Assembly: GCF_031457955.1 (NCBI RefSeq)
Contig: NZ_JAVDXN010000001.1
Location: 496,001-560,000, forward strand
Direction of reading: 5' to 3'
Source of the DNA: Mixta sp031457955
Lineage (GTDB): Bacteria > Pseudomonadota > Gammaproteobacteria > Enterobacterales > Enterobacteriaceae
Length of the DNA: 64,000 nucleotides
The position numbers and the translations under genes were made by a program. The notes beneath the pieces are model-generated. The model was not told the DNA's origin. It worked only from the letters and a program-made list of their open reading frames with translations, and did no database searches. Positions 43,358 to 52,613 of this stretch are shown here, one piece after another. Numbering within the stretch: position 1 is the first letter of the stretch; each line of letters begins with the position of its first letter.

Positions 43358-43732
43358 ATGGCAGAAGAAAATAAAAAGAAACGTACTACCTATGTACAGG
43401 ACAGAAGCAAAGCACGAAAAGCACGCCTCTCACCAAAACTCAACGAAGACACACTACAGATGCAAGCTCGCTATGAGCAGGAAGGTTATAAGAATATCGC
43501 AGAAATATTATTCCTTATTGCTAATGATGCTTTTGAAGACCTTGCAAGTACTTTAAAGACGCATGACTTACATAGCGAAGAGTACGAGCGTTCATTTCAG
43601 CGTGCTTTAAAAGCAGCGAATAACGCCGCACCTTACTTTGCCAAAGCAATACGTTCAAACGTAGAAATCAATAACACTATTGAACCTAACAATGTTGAGG
43701 ATGCAATTAAAAAATTATTAGATAAAAAATAA
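43358..43732 (+). CDS. Putative small terminase subunit
   Basis: A 124-residue protein with a basic N-terminus (KKKRTTYVQDRSKARKAR) and a helical rest, starting two bases after the previous stop and ending 11 bases before the large terminase. Size, charge layout and position fit TerS, which selects the phage DNA for packaging. No sequence signature confirms it. Confidence 0.6.
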   Translation: MAEENKKKRTTYVQDRSKARKARLSPKLNEDTLQMQARYEQEGYKNIAEILFLIANDAFEDLASTLKTHDLHSEEYERSFQRALKAANNAAPYFAKAIRSNVEINNTIEPNNVEDAIKKLLDKK

Positions 43733-43743
43733 AGGGGCGTTAA

Positions 43744-45270
43744 ATGGATTTAACCCTATTGGATCATATTCAAGATATACCAGCATATGTCAGTACTCTA
43801 ACTAAAGATGAACAACTATCAGTACTGAACTATCTGCAAGCCTGCAAAGATTACAGGGAATACAACAAGCTTGAGTTCTTTGAACCTGACCAGTGGCAGG
43901 TTGACGCGATCACGTTAGGCAGTACTGAAGATTTCAGGATGGTCTGTGCAGGAAACCGCCTCGGAAAAACATACTTCGGTACTTATGAAACCGTCATTCA
44001 CGCTACAGGCCGATACCCTGAAGGATGGACAGGACACCGCTATACCAAACCAGTAAACGTACTGGTACTCGGTTGGGACTGGAGCCAGATCAACCGGCCT
44101 AAATGTACCGCAGAGTGCATCTTAGGTACGGCTGATAGGCGTGGTACTGGCTGGTTACCAAGACAAGACATTGTAAAGCTAATCCCCAAGACAGGACTTC
44201 AGAACACAGTCAGTACTGTATACGTGAAGCATTACGATGCAGCAGGTGTATGTGACGGTGAAAGCCGTATCACTTTTGATGTGTACAGTGCTGGCGTTGG
44301 TACTCTTATGGGTATGGAAATCGATTTTGCGTTACTTGATGAACAAGTACCTGAAGACATTTTCAGCCAAGTTAAGAAGCGTACATGGACTTCACGCGGT
44401 CGAGTTCTTTATGTAGCAACACCAGAGAAAGGACTCGATGAAGTAATCAAACAGTTCTGGGAAGAAGACGGTACTCACCACAGCGGATTGGTACACGTAA
44501 CGCTATGGGACAGTAATAGATTCACCGATGAAGAAAAGGTGAAGATGAATGAGCAGATCGAACCTTGGGCCAGACAGTTCAGTATTGAAGGCATCCCAAG
44601 TGCCGGTAGTGGTGCAGTATTCGCAGGTATCCTGAAAGAAAGCCTACTTGATAACACATTCCGGATCGGTAAGTACTGGAAACGTATGGCAGCAGCCGAT
44701 TTAGGCTATTCAGATGATATGGTATTCAGCTTCATTGCGTACGACCCCGATAACGGTACTTACTACCTCTATGACGAACTTTCATATACAAAGACCGATG
44801 CAATAATTTGTGCAGCCGGTGTACGTCCAATGCAGCACGGATATATACCAATGATCCTACCTACTGATGCCAAGGCTGAAAGGGGATTAGGAGCAACATA
44901 CCAATCTATCTTTGAAGGAGCAGGTTTAGTACTAACAAGGGAATATGCACGTAACTGGTACTTTGATCCTACAGGCAAAGACCGTACCGTAAAATCCGGC
45001 ATTATGTTCATGCGTGAGTTAATGCTATCAGGCAAACTTAAAGTACATCCTAAATGCACGGGTTTCTTAAAAGAATTCAGCCTGTACTCATATGATGAAG
45101 ACGGAAACTTTATCGACAAAGATAACCATTTCATTGATAGCTTTAGATATAACATCATGGCAATCAATAAGTTTGGCGTATCTGAATACGAACACGAAAC
45201 AAAAGGTACTAACAAAGTAATCAGTGCTAATGAATGGAGTAAGTACACAAATACATACGATACTTACTAA
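43744..45270 (+). CDS. Terminase large subunit
   Basis: A 508-residue packaging motor and nuclease. Walker A is AGNRLGKTYF at about residue 75, Walker B is FALLDEQVPE, the coupling motif YVATPEKG follows. The nuclease domain has AAADLGYSDD (first metal Asp) and HFIDSFRYN near the end. The G-N-R-x-G-K-T loop is common in podovirus terminases. I counted six AGTACT in this gene, in all three codon frames (VSTL, SVLN, GKYWK). Confidence 0.93.
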   Translation: MDLTLLDHIQDIPAYVSTLTKDEQLSVLNYLQACKDYREYNKLEFFEPDQWQVDAITLGSTEDFRMVCAGNRLGKTYFGTYETVIHATGRYPEGWTGHRYTKPVNVLVLGWDWSQINRPKCTAECILGTADRRGTGWLPRQDIVKLIPKTGLQNTVSTVYVKHYDAAGVCDGESRITFDVYSAGVGTLMGMEIDFALLDEQVPEDIFSQVKKRTWTSRGRVLYVATPEKGLDEVIKQFWEEDGTHHSGLVHVTLWDSNRFTDEEKVKMNEQIEPWARQFSIEGIPSAGSGAVFAGILKESLLDNTFRIGKYWKRMAAADLGYSDDMVFSFIAYDPDNGTYYLYDELSYTKTDAIICAAGVRPMQHGYIPMILPTDAKAERGLGATYQSIFEGAGLVLTREYARNWYFDPTGKDRTVKSGIMFMRELMLSGKLKVHPKCTGFLKEFSLYSYDEDGNFIDKDNHFIDSFRYNIMAINKFGVSEYEHETKGTNKVISANEWSKYTNTYDTY

Positions 45271-45286
45271 CGGAGAAATAATTAAA

Positions 45287-47539
45287 ATGGATTTTAAATA
45301 TACAGACCTAACTACAGGTCGAACCCCTGATCTATCTTCAGATAAGTTAGAAGCTTTTGAGGAAGCACTACTTAAACAAGTACGTTCAGATGTAGATGAT
45401 TGTGAAGAGTACCTTGAAGAAACTATTCGCCCAAAGATTACTGAAAATTGGGGATTCTTTAACGGTACATTGCCTAAGAAGCGTGAAGGTGAACCATCGT
45501 TTGTAGACAATACCTGTAATGCGACAGTAGAACATTATGTAGCTGCGTGTATGGATGCCTTCAGTAGTGGTGAATCACTTGAAGTTGTCCCTGATGGTGT
45601 AATGTCACCAGTAACTTTGAAGGTGATCAATCAAGTACTTAATGATGTACTGGATAGCGATAACGACAGGCAAACCCTGTACCGTGCGTTTTTCAAAGAT
45701 GCGATGGTAAGTAGTGCTTCTGTCATGCGTCCAATCATCCGTGAAGAGAACAAGATTGAAAAAGAATTCTTCACAGAACTAACACCAGATGTGATTCAGT
45801 TCAGACAGGCTCAGCTTGAGTCTGATGATCAGTACGAATCAGTAGAGGTTATCGTTACTGACAGGAAAGACGAACAGATCAGCAATGATATGCCGGTTGA
45901 GCCAACATCTTTACTTGGGCAGATGGATGTAACAGGTATGAGCACTGTAATGGAACAGACGCTTTATACGGGATACTTCGCTATCGTTTCGAAAGTGAAG
46001 ACAATTAAAATTGAAGCTGTACCTGCTGAAAACTTTATTATCAACAAAGATGCTCGTGGGATTAACGATGCTCGTATTGTTGGTCACAAGGCAATGACTA
46101 CTATCAGTACTCTATTAGAAATGGGCATTGATGAAGATAAAGTACTGGAGGTTTGGGAGAAGTGTAATGATGACGATGCTGATAGTAATATTGCATCACT
46201 ATCCCGTAAATCCGGTTTAGTACTGGATAATGATGATGATTCTCTTGATAACTCACAACGTGAAGTAGAGCTATATGAGTTATATATCAAATCATCTGTA
46301 GAAGAAACTGTAGGTACTGATAAAGAAATAGCCGTATCCAAACTCTATCAGGTATTTTATTGCGAAGGCGTACTTTTAGCGTACCAGGAAACAGATGTAG
46401 TACCATATTGCGGTACTTCACCAATTCCAAGACCTCATATGTTTTGGGGTGAGGGGATGGTAGACCTAACGAAGAGTATTCAGAGTGCCCGCACCGGACT
46501 ACTACGCCAGCAGTTCGTGTATAACGAAATGGCAAGCCGTCCACGTTTCGAATACAACCCTGAAGAACTTCACAATGTACGAGATATTTTCAATACAGCC
46601 CCAGGTACGGGTATTGCGGTAAAGGTTTCAGGTACGATCAATCCTATTCAGCTCACGGCTATGGCAGGTGATTCAGCCGGTCTACTTCAAATGCTCGATA
46701 CCATGCGTGAATCTGGCACTGGTATGTCATTTGTTGGTCAAGGCATGTTAGGTGAAGCTCTTGCAGCAGGTTCCAGTACTCAAAGTGCTGCAATGATTTT
46801 ATCTGAAGGCCAACTTGTACAGAAGAGTGTAATCAACACACTACTCAACGGTGCGATCATCCCATTGGTGAAAGCACTCTATAACATGTTGCGTGAAAAC
46901 TTCAGTACTTGGGATCTACAGGTAGATGGTGAGAAACTTACTATCAATCCGAACGAATGGCCTGAACTACGTAATGTGCGTATCAAGACACCATTGGGTA
47001 CTACAGCCAAACTTGAACAAAGCCAGAAGTACGGCAACCTTGCTCAAGTACTTGCAACGGCTGCACCAGGTACTGAACTCGCTAAGTTAGCCAGTGCAAA
47101 TAACATCCGTGCCGCAATGGTGAAGAGTTATGAACTCATGGATATTGCCGATGCTCAGTACTACATGAACGATGACAGTACTATCCAGCAAAAAGACCAG
47201 CTCACGCAGCAGCTATCACAGCTACAGGAGCAAATGCAGCAGATGACTCAACAGCTACAGCAGCTTTCAGACCAGAATCAGGTACTACAGAGTACTGCTA
47301 ACAACATGGCACAGAAGCAGCTTGAACTGGATGAACGTAAGGTTGTGCTTCAGGAACAGCAAGCTCAGGCAGACATGCAAAACATGGCACATGAGCAGAT
47401 TCGCAAGCAGGATGAAACTGATGGCAAATTGCAGAACATGGCTGATAAGCAAGCCCTACTTGAGAAAGAAGAAGCACTCAAAGAGGAAATGGCTCAGGCT
47501 GAAATTAAATCTGGAAATAATATTTTCACATCAATTTAA
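45287..47539 (+). CDS. Portal protein
   Basis: A 750-residue dodecameric portal of podovirus type. The N-terminal part has WGFFNGTLPKKREGEPSFVDN; the core QSARTGLLRQQFVYNEMASRPR follows in the middle. The last 130 residues are a Gln-rich coiled coil (QQLSQLQEQMQQMTQQLQQL), the place of the P22-like portal barrel. GGAG lies before the ATG at 45287; an upstream frame overlapping TerL has no site. Confidence 0.88.
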   Translation: MDFKYTDLTTGRTPDLSSDKLEAFEEALLKQVRSDVDDCEEYLEETIRPKITENWGFFNGTLPKKREGEPSFVDNTCNATVEHYVAACMDAFSSGESLEVVPDGVMSPVTLKVINQVLNDVLDSDNDRQTLYRAFFKDAMVSSASVMRPIIREENKIEKEFFTELTPDVIQFRQAQLESDDQYESVEVIVTDRKDEQISNDMPVEPTSLLGQMDVTGMSTVMEQTLYTGYFAIVSKVKTIKIEAVPAENFIINKDARGINDARIVGHKAMTTISTLLEMGIDEDKVLEVWEKCNDDDADSNIASLSRKSGLVLDNDDDSLDNSQREVELYELYIKSSVEETVGTDKEIAVSKLYQVFYCEGVLLAYQETDVVPYCGTSPIPRPHMFWGEGMVDLTKSIQSARTGLLRQQFVYNEMASRPRFEYNPEELHNVRDIFNTAPGTGIAVKVSGTINPIQLTAMAGDSAGLLQMLDTMRESGTGMSFVGQGMLGEALAAGSSTQSAAMILSEGQLVQKSVINTLLNGAIIPLVKALYNMLRENFSTWDLQVDGEKLTINPNEWPELRNVRIKTPLGTTAKLEQSQKYGNLAQVLATAAPGTELAKLASANNIRAAMVKSYELMDIADAQYYMNDDSTIQQKDQLTQQLSQLQEQMQQMTQQLQQLSDQNQVLQSTANNMAQKQLELDERKVVLQEQQAQADMQNMAHEQIRKQDETDGKLQNMADKQALLEKEEALKEEMAQAEIKSGNNIFTSI

Positions 47540-47578
47540 AGGGGGAATGGATTTCCCCTAAAATTACAGGAGTTAATA

Positions 47579-48358
47579 ATGTCCGAAACATTAAGCGACA
47601 TTTCATTAGCACCTAATAGTACTCAGGAGCTAAATCAAACTGCACCATATATGATTCAGCCTAAAACGGCTCCAGTACTAATAAGTGCTTCAAACAATAC
47701 AATGCAGGGATATGAATTACAGGTAGGGGAAACCTTAGTTGTAGATCAGGACGTAACCGTATATCTCACCAATAAGACGTACAGGACCGCTTCTATCGGT
47801 ATCCTCACAACTGACAGTACTAACGTACCAGTAGTACCCGCAGAGGCCGTATACCTAAGCTCTGTGGGCTTAGCGATTATCGGTAGTACTAACCCTCAAG
47901 TACCTTTCACGACGAATCCAGAAGCCTCTACAGGCTACACAGCACAGTATTCATCTACAGATAGTACTGTTGTGCAGATCAACGCGGATAGCACATGGAC
48001 AGTACTGAAAGATAGTAGCGGGGTAAGCATAGCTGTCACGTTGACTAACACCGATGGCAGTACTGTCAATGATAGCTCAGCCGTGTTTACTTCAACGCTA
48101 TCAGCGTACACGGACAGTACCAGGACTATCAAAGTTGGCCAAACCTACCAGCTCACGTACACAATCAGTCCTTCTGAGGCGGCTACTCATCCAGAACTGG
48201 TACTTGAGTTCTTCAGCAATGATCCCGCTATTGCCACTATCAGCCGTACTGGCCTTACTACAGGCGTAACTGATGGCAATACCCGTATTGGCGTTAAAGC
48301 TAAGTTCAGAGGTGCAGAAGCAAGTGACAGTTCGTACTTCCAGGTAGACCCACAATAA
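47579..48358 (+). CDS. Beta-domain/Ig-like virion protein, paralogue 3
   Basis: A 259-residue protein. Residues about 25-90 carry the small beta-domain also found at 42707 and 48376 (GYELQVGETLVV, TVYLTNKTYRTASIGIL). Residues about 105-259 are Ser/Thr-rich and end in a bacterial Ig-like (BIG2) domain (SNDPAIATISRTGLTTGVTD). Ig-like domains decorate capsids or tails and bind glycans weakly. I counted seven AGTACT in its 780 bases. Confidence 0.7.
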   Translation: MSETLSDISLAPNSTQELNQTAPYMIQPKTAPVLISASNNTMQGYELQVGETLVVDQDVTVYLTNKTYRTASIGILTTDSTNVPVVPAEAVYLSSVGLAIIGSTNPQVPFTTNPEASTGYTAQYSSTDSTVVQINADSTWTVLKDSSGVSIAVTLTNTDGSTVNDSSAVFTSTLSAYTDSTRTIKVGQTYQLTYTISPSEAATHPELVLEFFSNDPAIATISRTGLTTGVTDGNTRIGVKAKFRGAEASDSSYFQVDPQ

Positions 48359-48375
48359 TAAAATAAGGAATAACA

Positions 48376-48639
48376 ATGAAAATTACTTACCCTGATTACA
48401 CTATCCCCGCTGATGGTGAAATCTCCCTATATGCAGTATTCTCTGACTCTGTAGGGAAAACACTGTTAGTACAGAACAAATCGACAGCAAAGATCGTTAT
48501 CAGAACTACATCAAATACTTCTCATGATGGATTTGAACTTGTTACGCCATACTCAATTACGCTATCCAGTACTGGAAATATTTTTATCAAGAATATCAGC
48601 TATACAAGTGCTGTGATTTCTGTATCTGAAGTTGAGTAA
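48376..48639 (+). CDS. Beta-domain phage protein, paralogue 2
   Basis: An 87-residue protein consisting of the shared domain: TLLVQNKSTAKIVIR, GFELVTPYSITLSS, NIFIKNISYTSAVISVS. It lies 17 bases after its longer relative. Function inferred as decoration or head-completion. Its stop codon overlaps promoter C. Confidence 0.6.
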   Translation: MKITYPDYTIPADGEISLYAVFSDSVGKTLLVQNKSTAKIVIRTTSNTSHDGFELVTPYSITLSSTGNIFIKNISYTSAVISVSEVE

Positions 48640-48679
48640 AGTAGTCCACTAAATGGAACCCGTACTGAAATACGGGGTT
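48636..48679 (+). promoter_or_regulatory. Candidate phage RNA polymerase promoter C with 5' hairpin
   Basis: GTAAAG, three bases, TCCACTAAATGGA (48636-48657), at the start of the scaffold and capsid block. Directly after it AACCCGTA pairs with TACGGGGTT (48657-48679), so a transcript would begin with a stem-loop. Confidence 0.78.
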
Positions 48680-48697
48680 AATTTATGGAGTGCATGA

Positions 48698-48955
48698 ATG
48701 AATGACAATGAAGTACTAAAGAAGTTTGAATCCTTGCGTTCAGAGTGTTTGAACAATCCAGTATTCAAAGAGATTCTTGTGCAAGTCGAAGAAGATATTA
48801 TATCAGGGATTAAAAAGTCCCCTGATGACGCTGTGATTTCTCACTATGAGTATCAGGCATTACAACGCATTATTGGAAAGATTAACGCACTTACATTCAG
48901 TGCAGCAAAACAAAAACATATACTTTCCAAACCCATAGATGTATCAGACTACTAA
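48698..48955 (+). CDS. Hypothetical phage protein
   Basis: An 85-residue helical protein (MNDNEVLKKFESLRSE start). No family recognised. GGAG lies seven bases before the ATG, and it is the first gene behind promoter C. It precedes the scaffold gene, so it may be a head assembly accessory. Confidence 0.6.
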   Translation: MNDNEVLKKFESLRSECLNNPVFKEILVQVEEDIISGIKKSPDDAVISHYEYQALQRIIGKINALTFSAAKQKHILSKPIDVSDY

Positions 48956-49023
48956 TACGTAATAACTGAAATAACACATCTTACAAATATAACCTTTATC
49001 ACTATGCATAGTGAGGAATACTT

Positions 49024-50022
49024 ATGTCCGAAACAACAAACGAAATTCTAAGTTTCTTAGATTCTGAATCGCCAGCAGACTCCCCAGCGGAACAATCTCA
49101 TGATGTAGAAAAAGAGGAACTTGACACCGACGAATCAACTACTGAAGAAAGTACTCATGACGATGAAGACGAATATGAAACAGAAGAAGAGTCAACCGCA
49201 GATAGCGATGATGAAGAACATGAAAGCGATGATGACAGTACTATCAGTACTGAGGCCAACAACATTGATGATCATGACTTCACACTTACTATCGACGGTG
49301 AGGAAGTTACCGTAAAGGGTAGTGAACTCAAAAGTGGGTACATGCGACAAGCGGCATTTACCAAGAAGACGCAAGAGATTGCAACTCAGCGTAAAGCACT
49401 TGAAGCAGAACTGACCAAAGCAGTTGAACGGTCTGAGGCTGTCAAGTTCAATGCAAACATCGAAATGGAACGTTTAGATGGTGCATTAAAACAATTGGGC
49501 GGTTGGGATGGTTTACGCCGTGAAGCTTCACCAGAACAATATGACCAATTTCACTCGCGTTATATCCAAGCTAAAAAAGACGCAGAATTAGCTGATGATA
49601 TTTTACGTGAAACATCAAATTCTATGCGTGAAACAAACGCAAAAAATATCGAGAACATCTTTAAAGAGATGGCAAGTACTCGTGATGGCTTCAATGCCGG
49701 TACTATTAATGAGTTAGACAAATTTCTATCAAACCGTGGGTTTACAGAGGATCAAGTACTAAGCATGACCTCGCCTGAAGCATGGGACATTGTGTATGAC
49801 GCAATGCAATACCAGAAGCTACAGGAACGTACTAACAAGAATGTAAAAACTGAGAAGAAAAAAGAGATTGAGTCTAAGTCACATTTGAGTGCACCTGTTA
49901 AAAAGATAGATCAAAAAGGAAGTAAATCTCGACAAATCGAGAAAGGACTTCAAAGACAAAAACAATTAAGGGGCAGGGAACAATCCAAAATTACACAGGA
50001 TCTGCTATCAAAATTATTATAA
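49024..50022 (+). CDS. Scaffolding protein
   Basis: A 332-residue protein directly before the major capsid gene. Residues about 10-85 are extremely acidic (Asp, Glu, Ser, Thr), then a DFTLTIDGEEVTVKGSELKSG segment typical of phage scaffolds, a long coiled coil, and a basic C-terminus (KSRQIEKGLQRQKQ) that would contact the capsid protein. Confidence 0.82.
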   Translation: MSETTNEILSFLDSESPADSPAEQSHDVEKEELDTDESTTEESTHDDEDEYETEEESTADSDDEEHESDDDSTISTEANNIDDHDFTLTIDGEEVTVKGSELKSGYMRQAAFTKKTQEIATQRKALEAELTKAVERSEAVKFNANIEMERLDGALKQLGGWDGLRREASPEQYDQFHSRYIQAKKDAELADDILRETSNSMRETNAKNIENIFKEMASTRDGFNAGTINELDKFLSNRGFTEDQVLSMTSPEAWDIVYDAMQYQKLQERTNKNVKTEKKKEIESKSHLSAPVKKIDQKGSKSRQIEKGLQRQKQLRGREQSKITQDLLSKLL

Positions 50023-50039
50023 GAAATTAGGAGAAGTAT

Positions 50040-50942
50040 ATGGCACAACAATTAACTGCCAATCTAAAGGGACAACACAAAGCACTCTCGGATATTGTCG
50101 AAAATATCTCACCCGAATCGACTCCGTTCCTTTCAATGATCGGTAAAAGTACTATTGATAACGTACTATTTTACTGGACTGAAGAAGAACTTGCAGCCGC
50201 TGGTAGTAACAGTGCAAAGGAAGGGGCTGACGCAAAAGACCATGTTGACAATGTTTTGCTTGAACACGACAACTATACGCAAATCTTTACCAAGACTGTA
50301 CGCCTGTCTGGTTCTGCAATGGTTACAAGTATTGCTGGTCAAAAACAAAAACTTGCACATCAGGTTGAACTACGTGCTAAAGAACTAAAACGTGATCAGG
50401 AATTTGCGTTTCTATCAGGCCAGGTTAAAACAGGTGAGACTGCTTCTGTAGGCCGTTTAACTGCGTCTTATCAAGCACAGGTTGATGCTGGTAACGTTAT
50501 TGATCAGGCATCCGCTGTAATTACTCTTGATGTAATTGATGAACTTCTAACCCGTCTATTCGAAAATGGTGCAACGCCAGACTACATCATGTGTCACCCA
50601 CGTGTACGTAATGCACTGGTTAAAGCTATTTCTCAACGTGATGGGGTACTACGTGATGTAGGAAACGGTACTGAGATCGTTAATGATGTCGTTCGTTATA
50701 CATCTCCAGTAGGTGCGGTCGATGTTATTAATAACCGCCTTGCAAAGTATGATGCAAGTACTGGTATTGGTGACATTTATGTATTCGATTCATCTATGTG
50801 GGAACTTGTTACTCTACGTCCATATAGCCTAAATGAACTGGCTAAAACTGGTGATAGCGAAGCACGTCAACTAATCGTTGAATGTGGCTTGAAAAACCGC
50901 TCATTCAAATCTGCTGGTTTAATCAATAACGTTAAAGTTTAA
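50040..50942 (+). CDS. Major capsid protein (SU10/DUF5309 type)
   Basis: A 300-residue HK97-fold capsid protein. The start is family-like (ISPESTPFLSMIGKS, then FYWTEEELAAAGSN), with VRLSGSAMVTSIAG and PDYIMCHPRVRNAL further on. It resembles the SU10-type (DUF5309) capsid proteins. AGGAG precedes the ATG, and strong terminators follow, as expected for the most expressed gene. Confidence 0.88.
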   Translation: MAQQLTANLKGQHKALSDIVENISPESTPFLSMIGKSTIDNVLFYWTEEELAAAGSNSAKEGADAKDHVDNVLLEHDNYTQIFTKTVRLSGSAMVTSIAGQKQKLAHQVELRAKELKRDQEFAFLSGQVKTGETASVGRLTASYQAQVDAGNVIDQASAVITLDVIDELLTRLFENGATPDYIMCHPRVRNALVKAISQRDGVLRDVGNGTEIVNDVVRYTSPVGAVDVINNRLAKYDASTGIGDIYVFDSSMWELVTLRPYSLNELAKTGDSEARQLIVECGLKNRSFKSAGLINNVKV

Positions 50943-50944
50943 TT

Positions 50945-51027
50945 GAATTGAGTACTAAGTACTCAATTAACCAATCCTCAAGGGTAGGGCATAATGACAA
51001 ATTTTGTCTGTGCCTTACCCTTTTTTA
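50945..51027 (+). terminator. Double terminator after the capsid gene
   Basis: First an 11-bp stem AATTGAGTACT with its complement (50946-50968), containing AGTACT twice; then AAGGGTAGGGCA pairing with TGCCTTACCCTT and TTTTTTATTTT (50980-51027). The second is a clear intrinsic terminator. Confidence 0.85.
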
Positions 51028-51044
51028 TTTTATAAGGATATAAA

Positions 51045-51683
51045 ATGGCTCAATACCAAAACGTATCTGACCTGTACACGGATGTACAAAAATACGTTGA
51101 TACTAAGGAAGCTTATTTCATTAGTAAAATTCCAGCGTGGGTGTACTTTGCAGAAACTGAATTAGACCGCCGTTTGCGTCATCCTGCTGCTGAAAAAGTG
51201 GATGTATTCACTGTGAGTGCAGGCTATGACTATTTGACTGCACCTAAAAACTTACTGGAATTAAAATCAATCCGTAACCGGTCGAACAATCAGATTCTGT
51301 ATCGTCAGTCCTATGAAAAGATCTATGACGTACAGAACTACTCTAATCAGCCAATAGCCTTTGCCTCAGTATCCAATATGTACAAGCTGGATAAAGCTGT
51401 CAGTACTGATACTGCGTTTGAAGTGGTGTATTACATTGCACCAGAAAAGCTTGATGTAAGTAATTCCAGCAACCTGTATCTGATTGCCGTACCAGATTTC
51501 TTACTATGGGTAGCACTGGAACAGGCATACATATTTGACGGTCAGCCAGACCAGGCTCAGTACTGGCGTAACATGGCGGAAACCTCGTTAACAGGACTAC
51601 AGGAGCAACTACTAAGGGAATCATATCAGGGCAGTACTTTAGTGACGTGGGCTAACTCAGACAACATCACGCGGTACTATTAA
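51045..51683 (+). CDS. Head-tail adaptor protein
   Basis: A 212-residue protein of the phage adaptor (gp6/T7 tail tubular A-like) type. The pattern WVYFAETELDRRLR and the YYIAPEKL and ALEQAYIFDGQPDQAQYW segments are common in podovirus adaptors that sit below the portal. It follows the capsid gene as expected. Confidence 0.75.
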   Translation: MAQYQNVSDLYTDVQKYVDTKEAYFISKIPAWVYFAETELDRRLRHPAAEKVDVFTVSAGYDYLTAPKNLLELKSIRNRSNNQILYRQSYEKIYDVQNYSNQPIAFASVSNMYKLDKAVSTDTAFEVVYYIAPEKLDVSNSSNLYLIAVPDFLLWVALEQAYIFDGQPDQAQYWRNMAETSLTGLQEQLLRESYQGSTLVTWANSDNITRYY

Positions 51684-51697
51684 AAAGGAGAAATTAA

Positions 51698-52600
51698 ATG
51701 GCAGGGATTTTTGATTCTCTCGCTACAGACGATCCGCAATGGATCAGTAGCAGTGAGGAAAACGCCAAGCGTGCAGAACTGGCAGCTACCAGTGCGACTA
51801 ACTCACAGTCATCAGCCGCAGCCGATGCAGATCAGGCAAAGCATTACATGGAACTGGCAGCAGGTGCTGTATCTGGCGTGGCTCTATTCAATGAGCGTCA
51901 TGGGGCTGTGTACCCTCAGAAGGGTGACTACACGGCAGATATGGTTGGTGCCCGTTCTGTAACATGGTCGCCAGGCTGGAATGACATTACCAGTAAACCA
52001 GACGTAGCAGTAAAGACTACGGCACAGACCATCACAGGACTGTTCTCTTTCAACGCCGCCACACCTAACGAGGGTGTTGGGTTGGCATTTGGGGGTAATG
52101 GTTCTGAGTTACGTATGAACAATCTCACAACAGATTTAGAGATCATGCACGGTAACTCTAAGGCTATATTGGGACTACAGGAGGATGGCGTAATCTTCGC
52201 TAAAACCAGTACTGGTATGAAGTACCGGTACTACACAGAAGCGAACCCGTTTCCAATCGCGTCCAACTACAAATTACAAAAGGTAGCTGGTGCAGACTCG
52301 ATCAAAATTGACGCAAGTACGGCATCTGTTTTCCACATTACGTTAGACCGTGCCAGTACTAATCTCACCTTTGCACCTTATGGCGGTGAGTCTGCATTTC
52401 GTCAGATTACATTGTTAGTTCTGCAAGATGTTTTTGGTGATCGTGCCATCAACTGGCCTTCAAACGTGAAATGGTCACAGGACAGAAAACCACAACTATC
52501 ATTAGATGCAAACATAATGGATGTACTGACACTCGCCAGCTATGACGGTGGTAATACATGGTTAGGCTTCTTTAATGGTGGATGGTTTAACATGAATTAA
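51698..52600 (+). CDS. Tail fibre or tailspike anchor protein
   Basis: A 300-residue protein. The N-terminal about 60 residues are Ala- and Ser-rich helices (ELAATSATNSQSSAAADADQ) as in fibre stalks, then GAVYPQKGDYTADMVG, a common fibre motif, and a beta-rich part ending SYDGGNTWLGFFNGGW. It lies directly before the depolymerase-like protein and probably anchors or complements it. Confidence 0.7.
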   Translation: MAGIFDSLATDDPQWISSSEENAKRAELAATSATNSQSSAAADADQAKHYMELAAGAVSGVALFNERHGAVYPQKGDYTADMVGARSVTWSPGWNDITSKPDVAVKTTAQTITGLFSFNAATPNEGVGLAFGGNGSELRMNNLTTDLEIMHGNSKAILGLQEDGVIFAKTSTGMKYRYYTEANPFPIASNYKLQKVAGADSIKIDASTASVFHITLDRASTNLTFAPYGGESAFRQITLLVLQDVFGDRAINWPSNVKWSQDRKPQLSLDANIMDVLTLASYDGGNTWLGFFNGGWFNMN

Positions 52601-52613
52601 TAAAGAGGATTAT

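Noticed and set aside
47541..47560. GGGG...CCCC inverted repeat after the portal gene
   Set aside because: The stem is short and no T run follows; too weak to call a terminator.
48956..48975. TAATACG next to the stop codon, like the T7 promoter start
   Set aside because: The rest of the promoter (CACT and GGA) does not follow at the right distance, and none of the four candidate promoters has this form.
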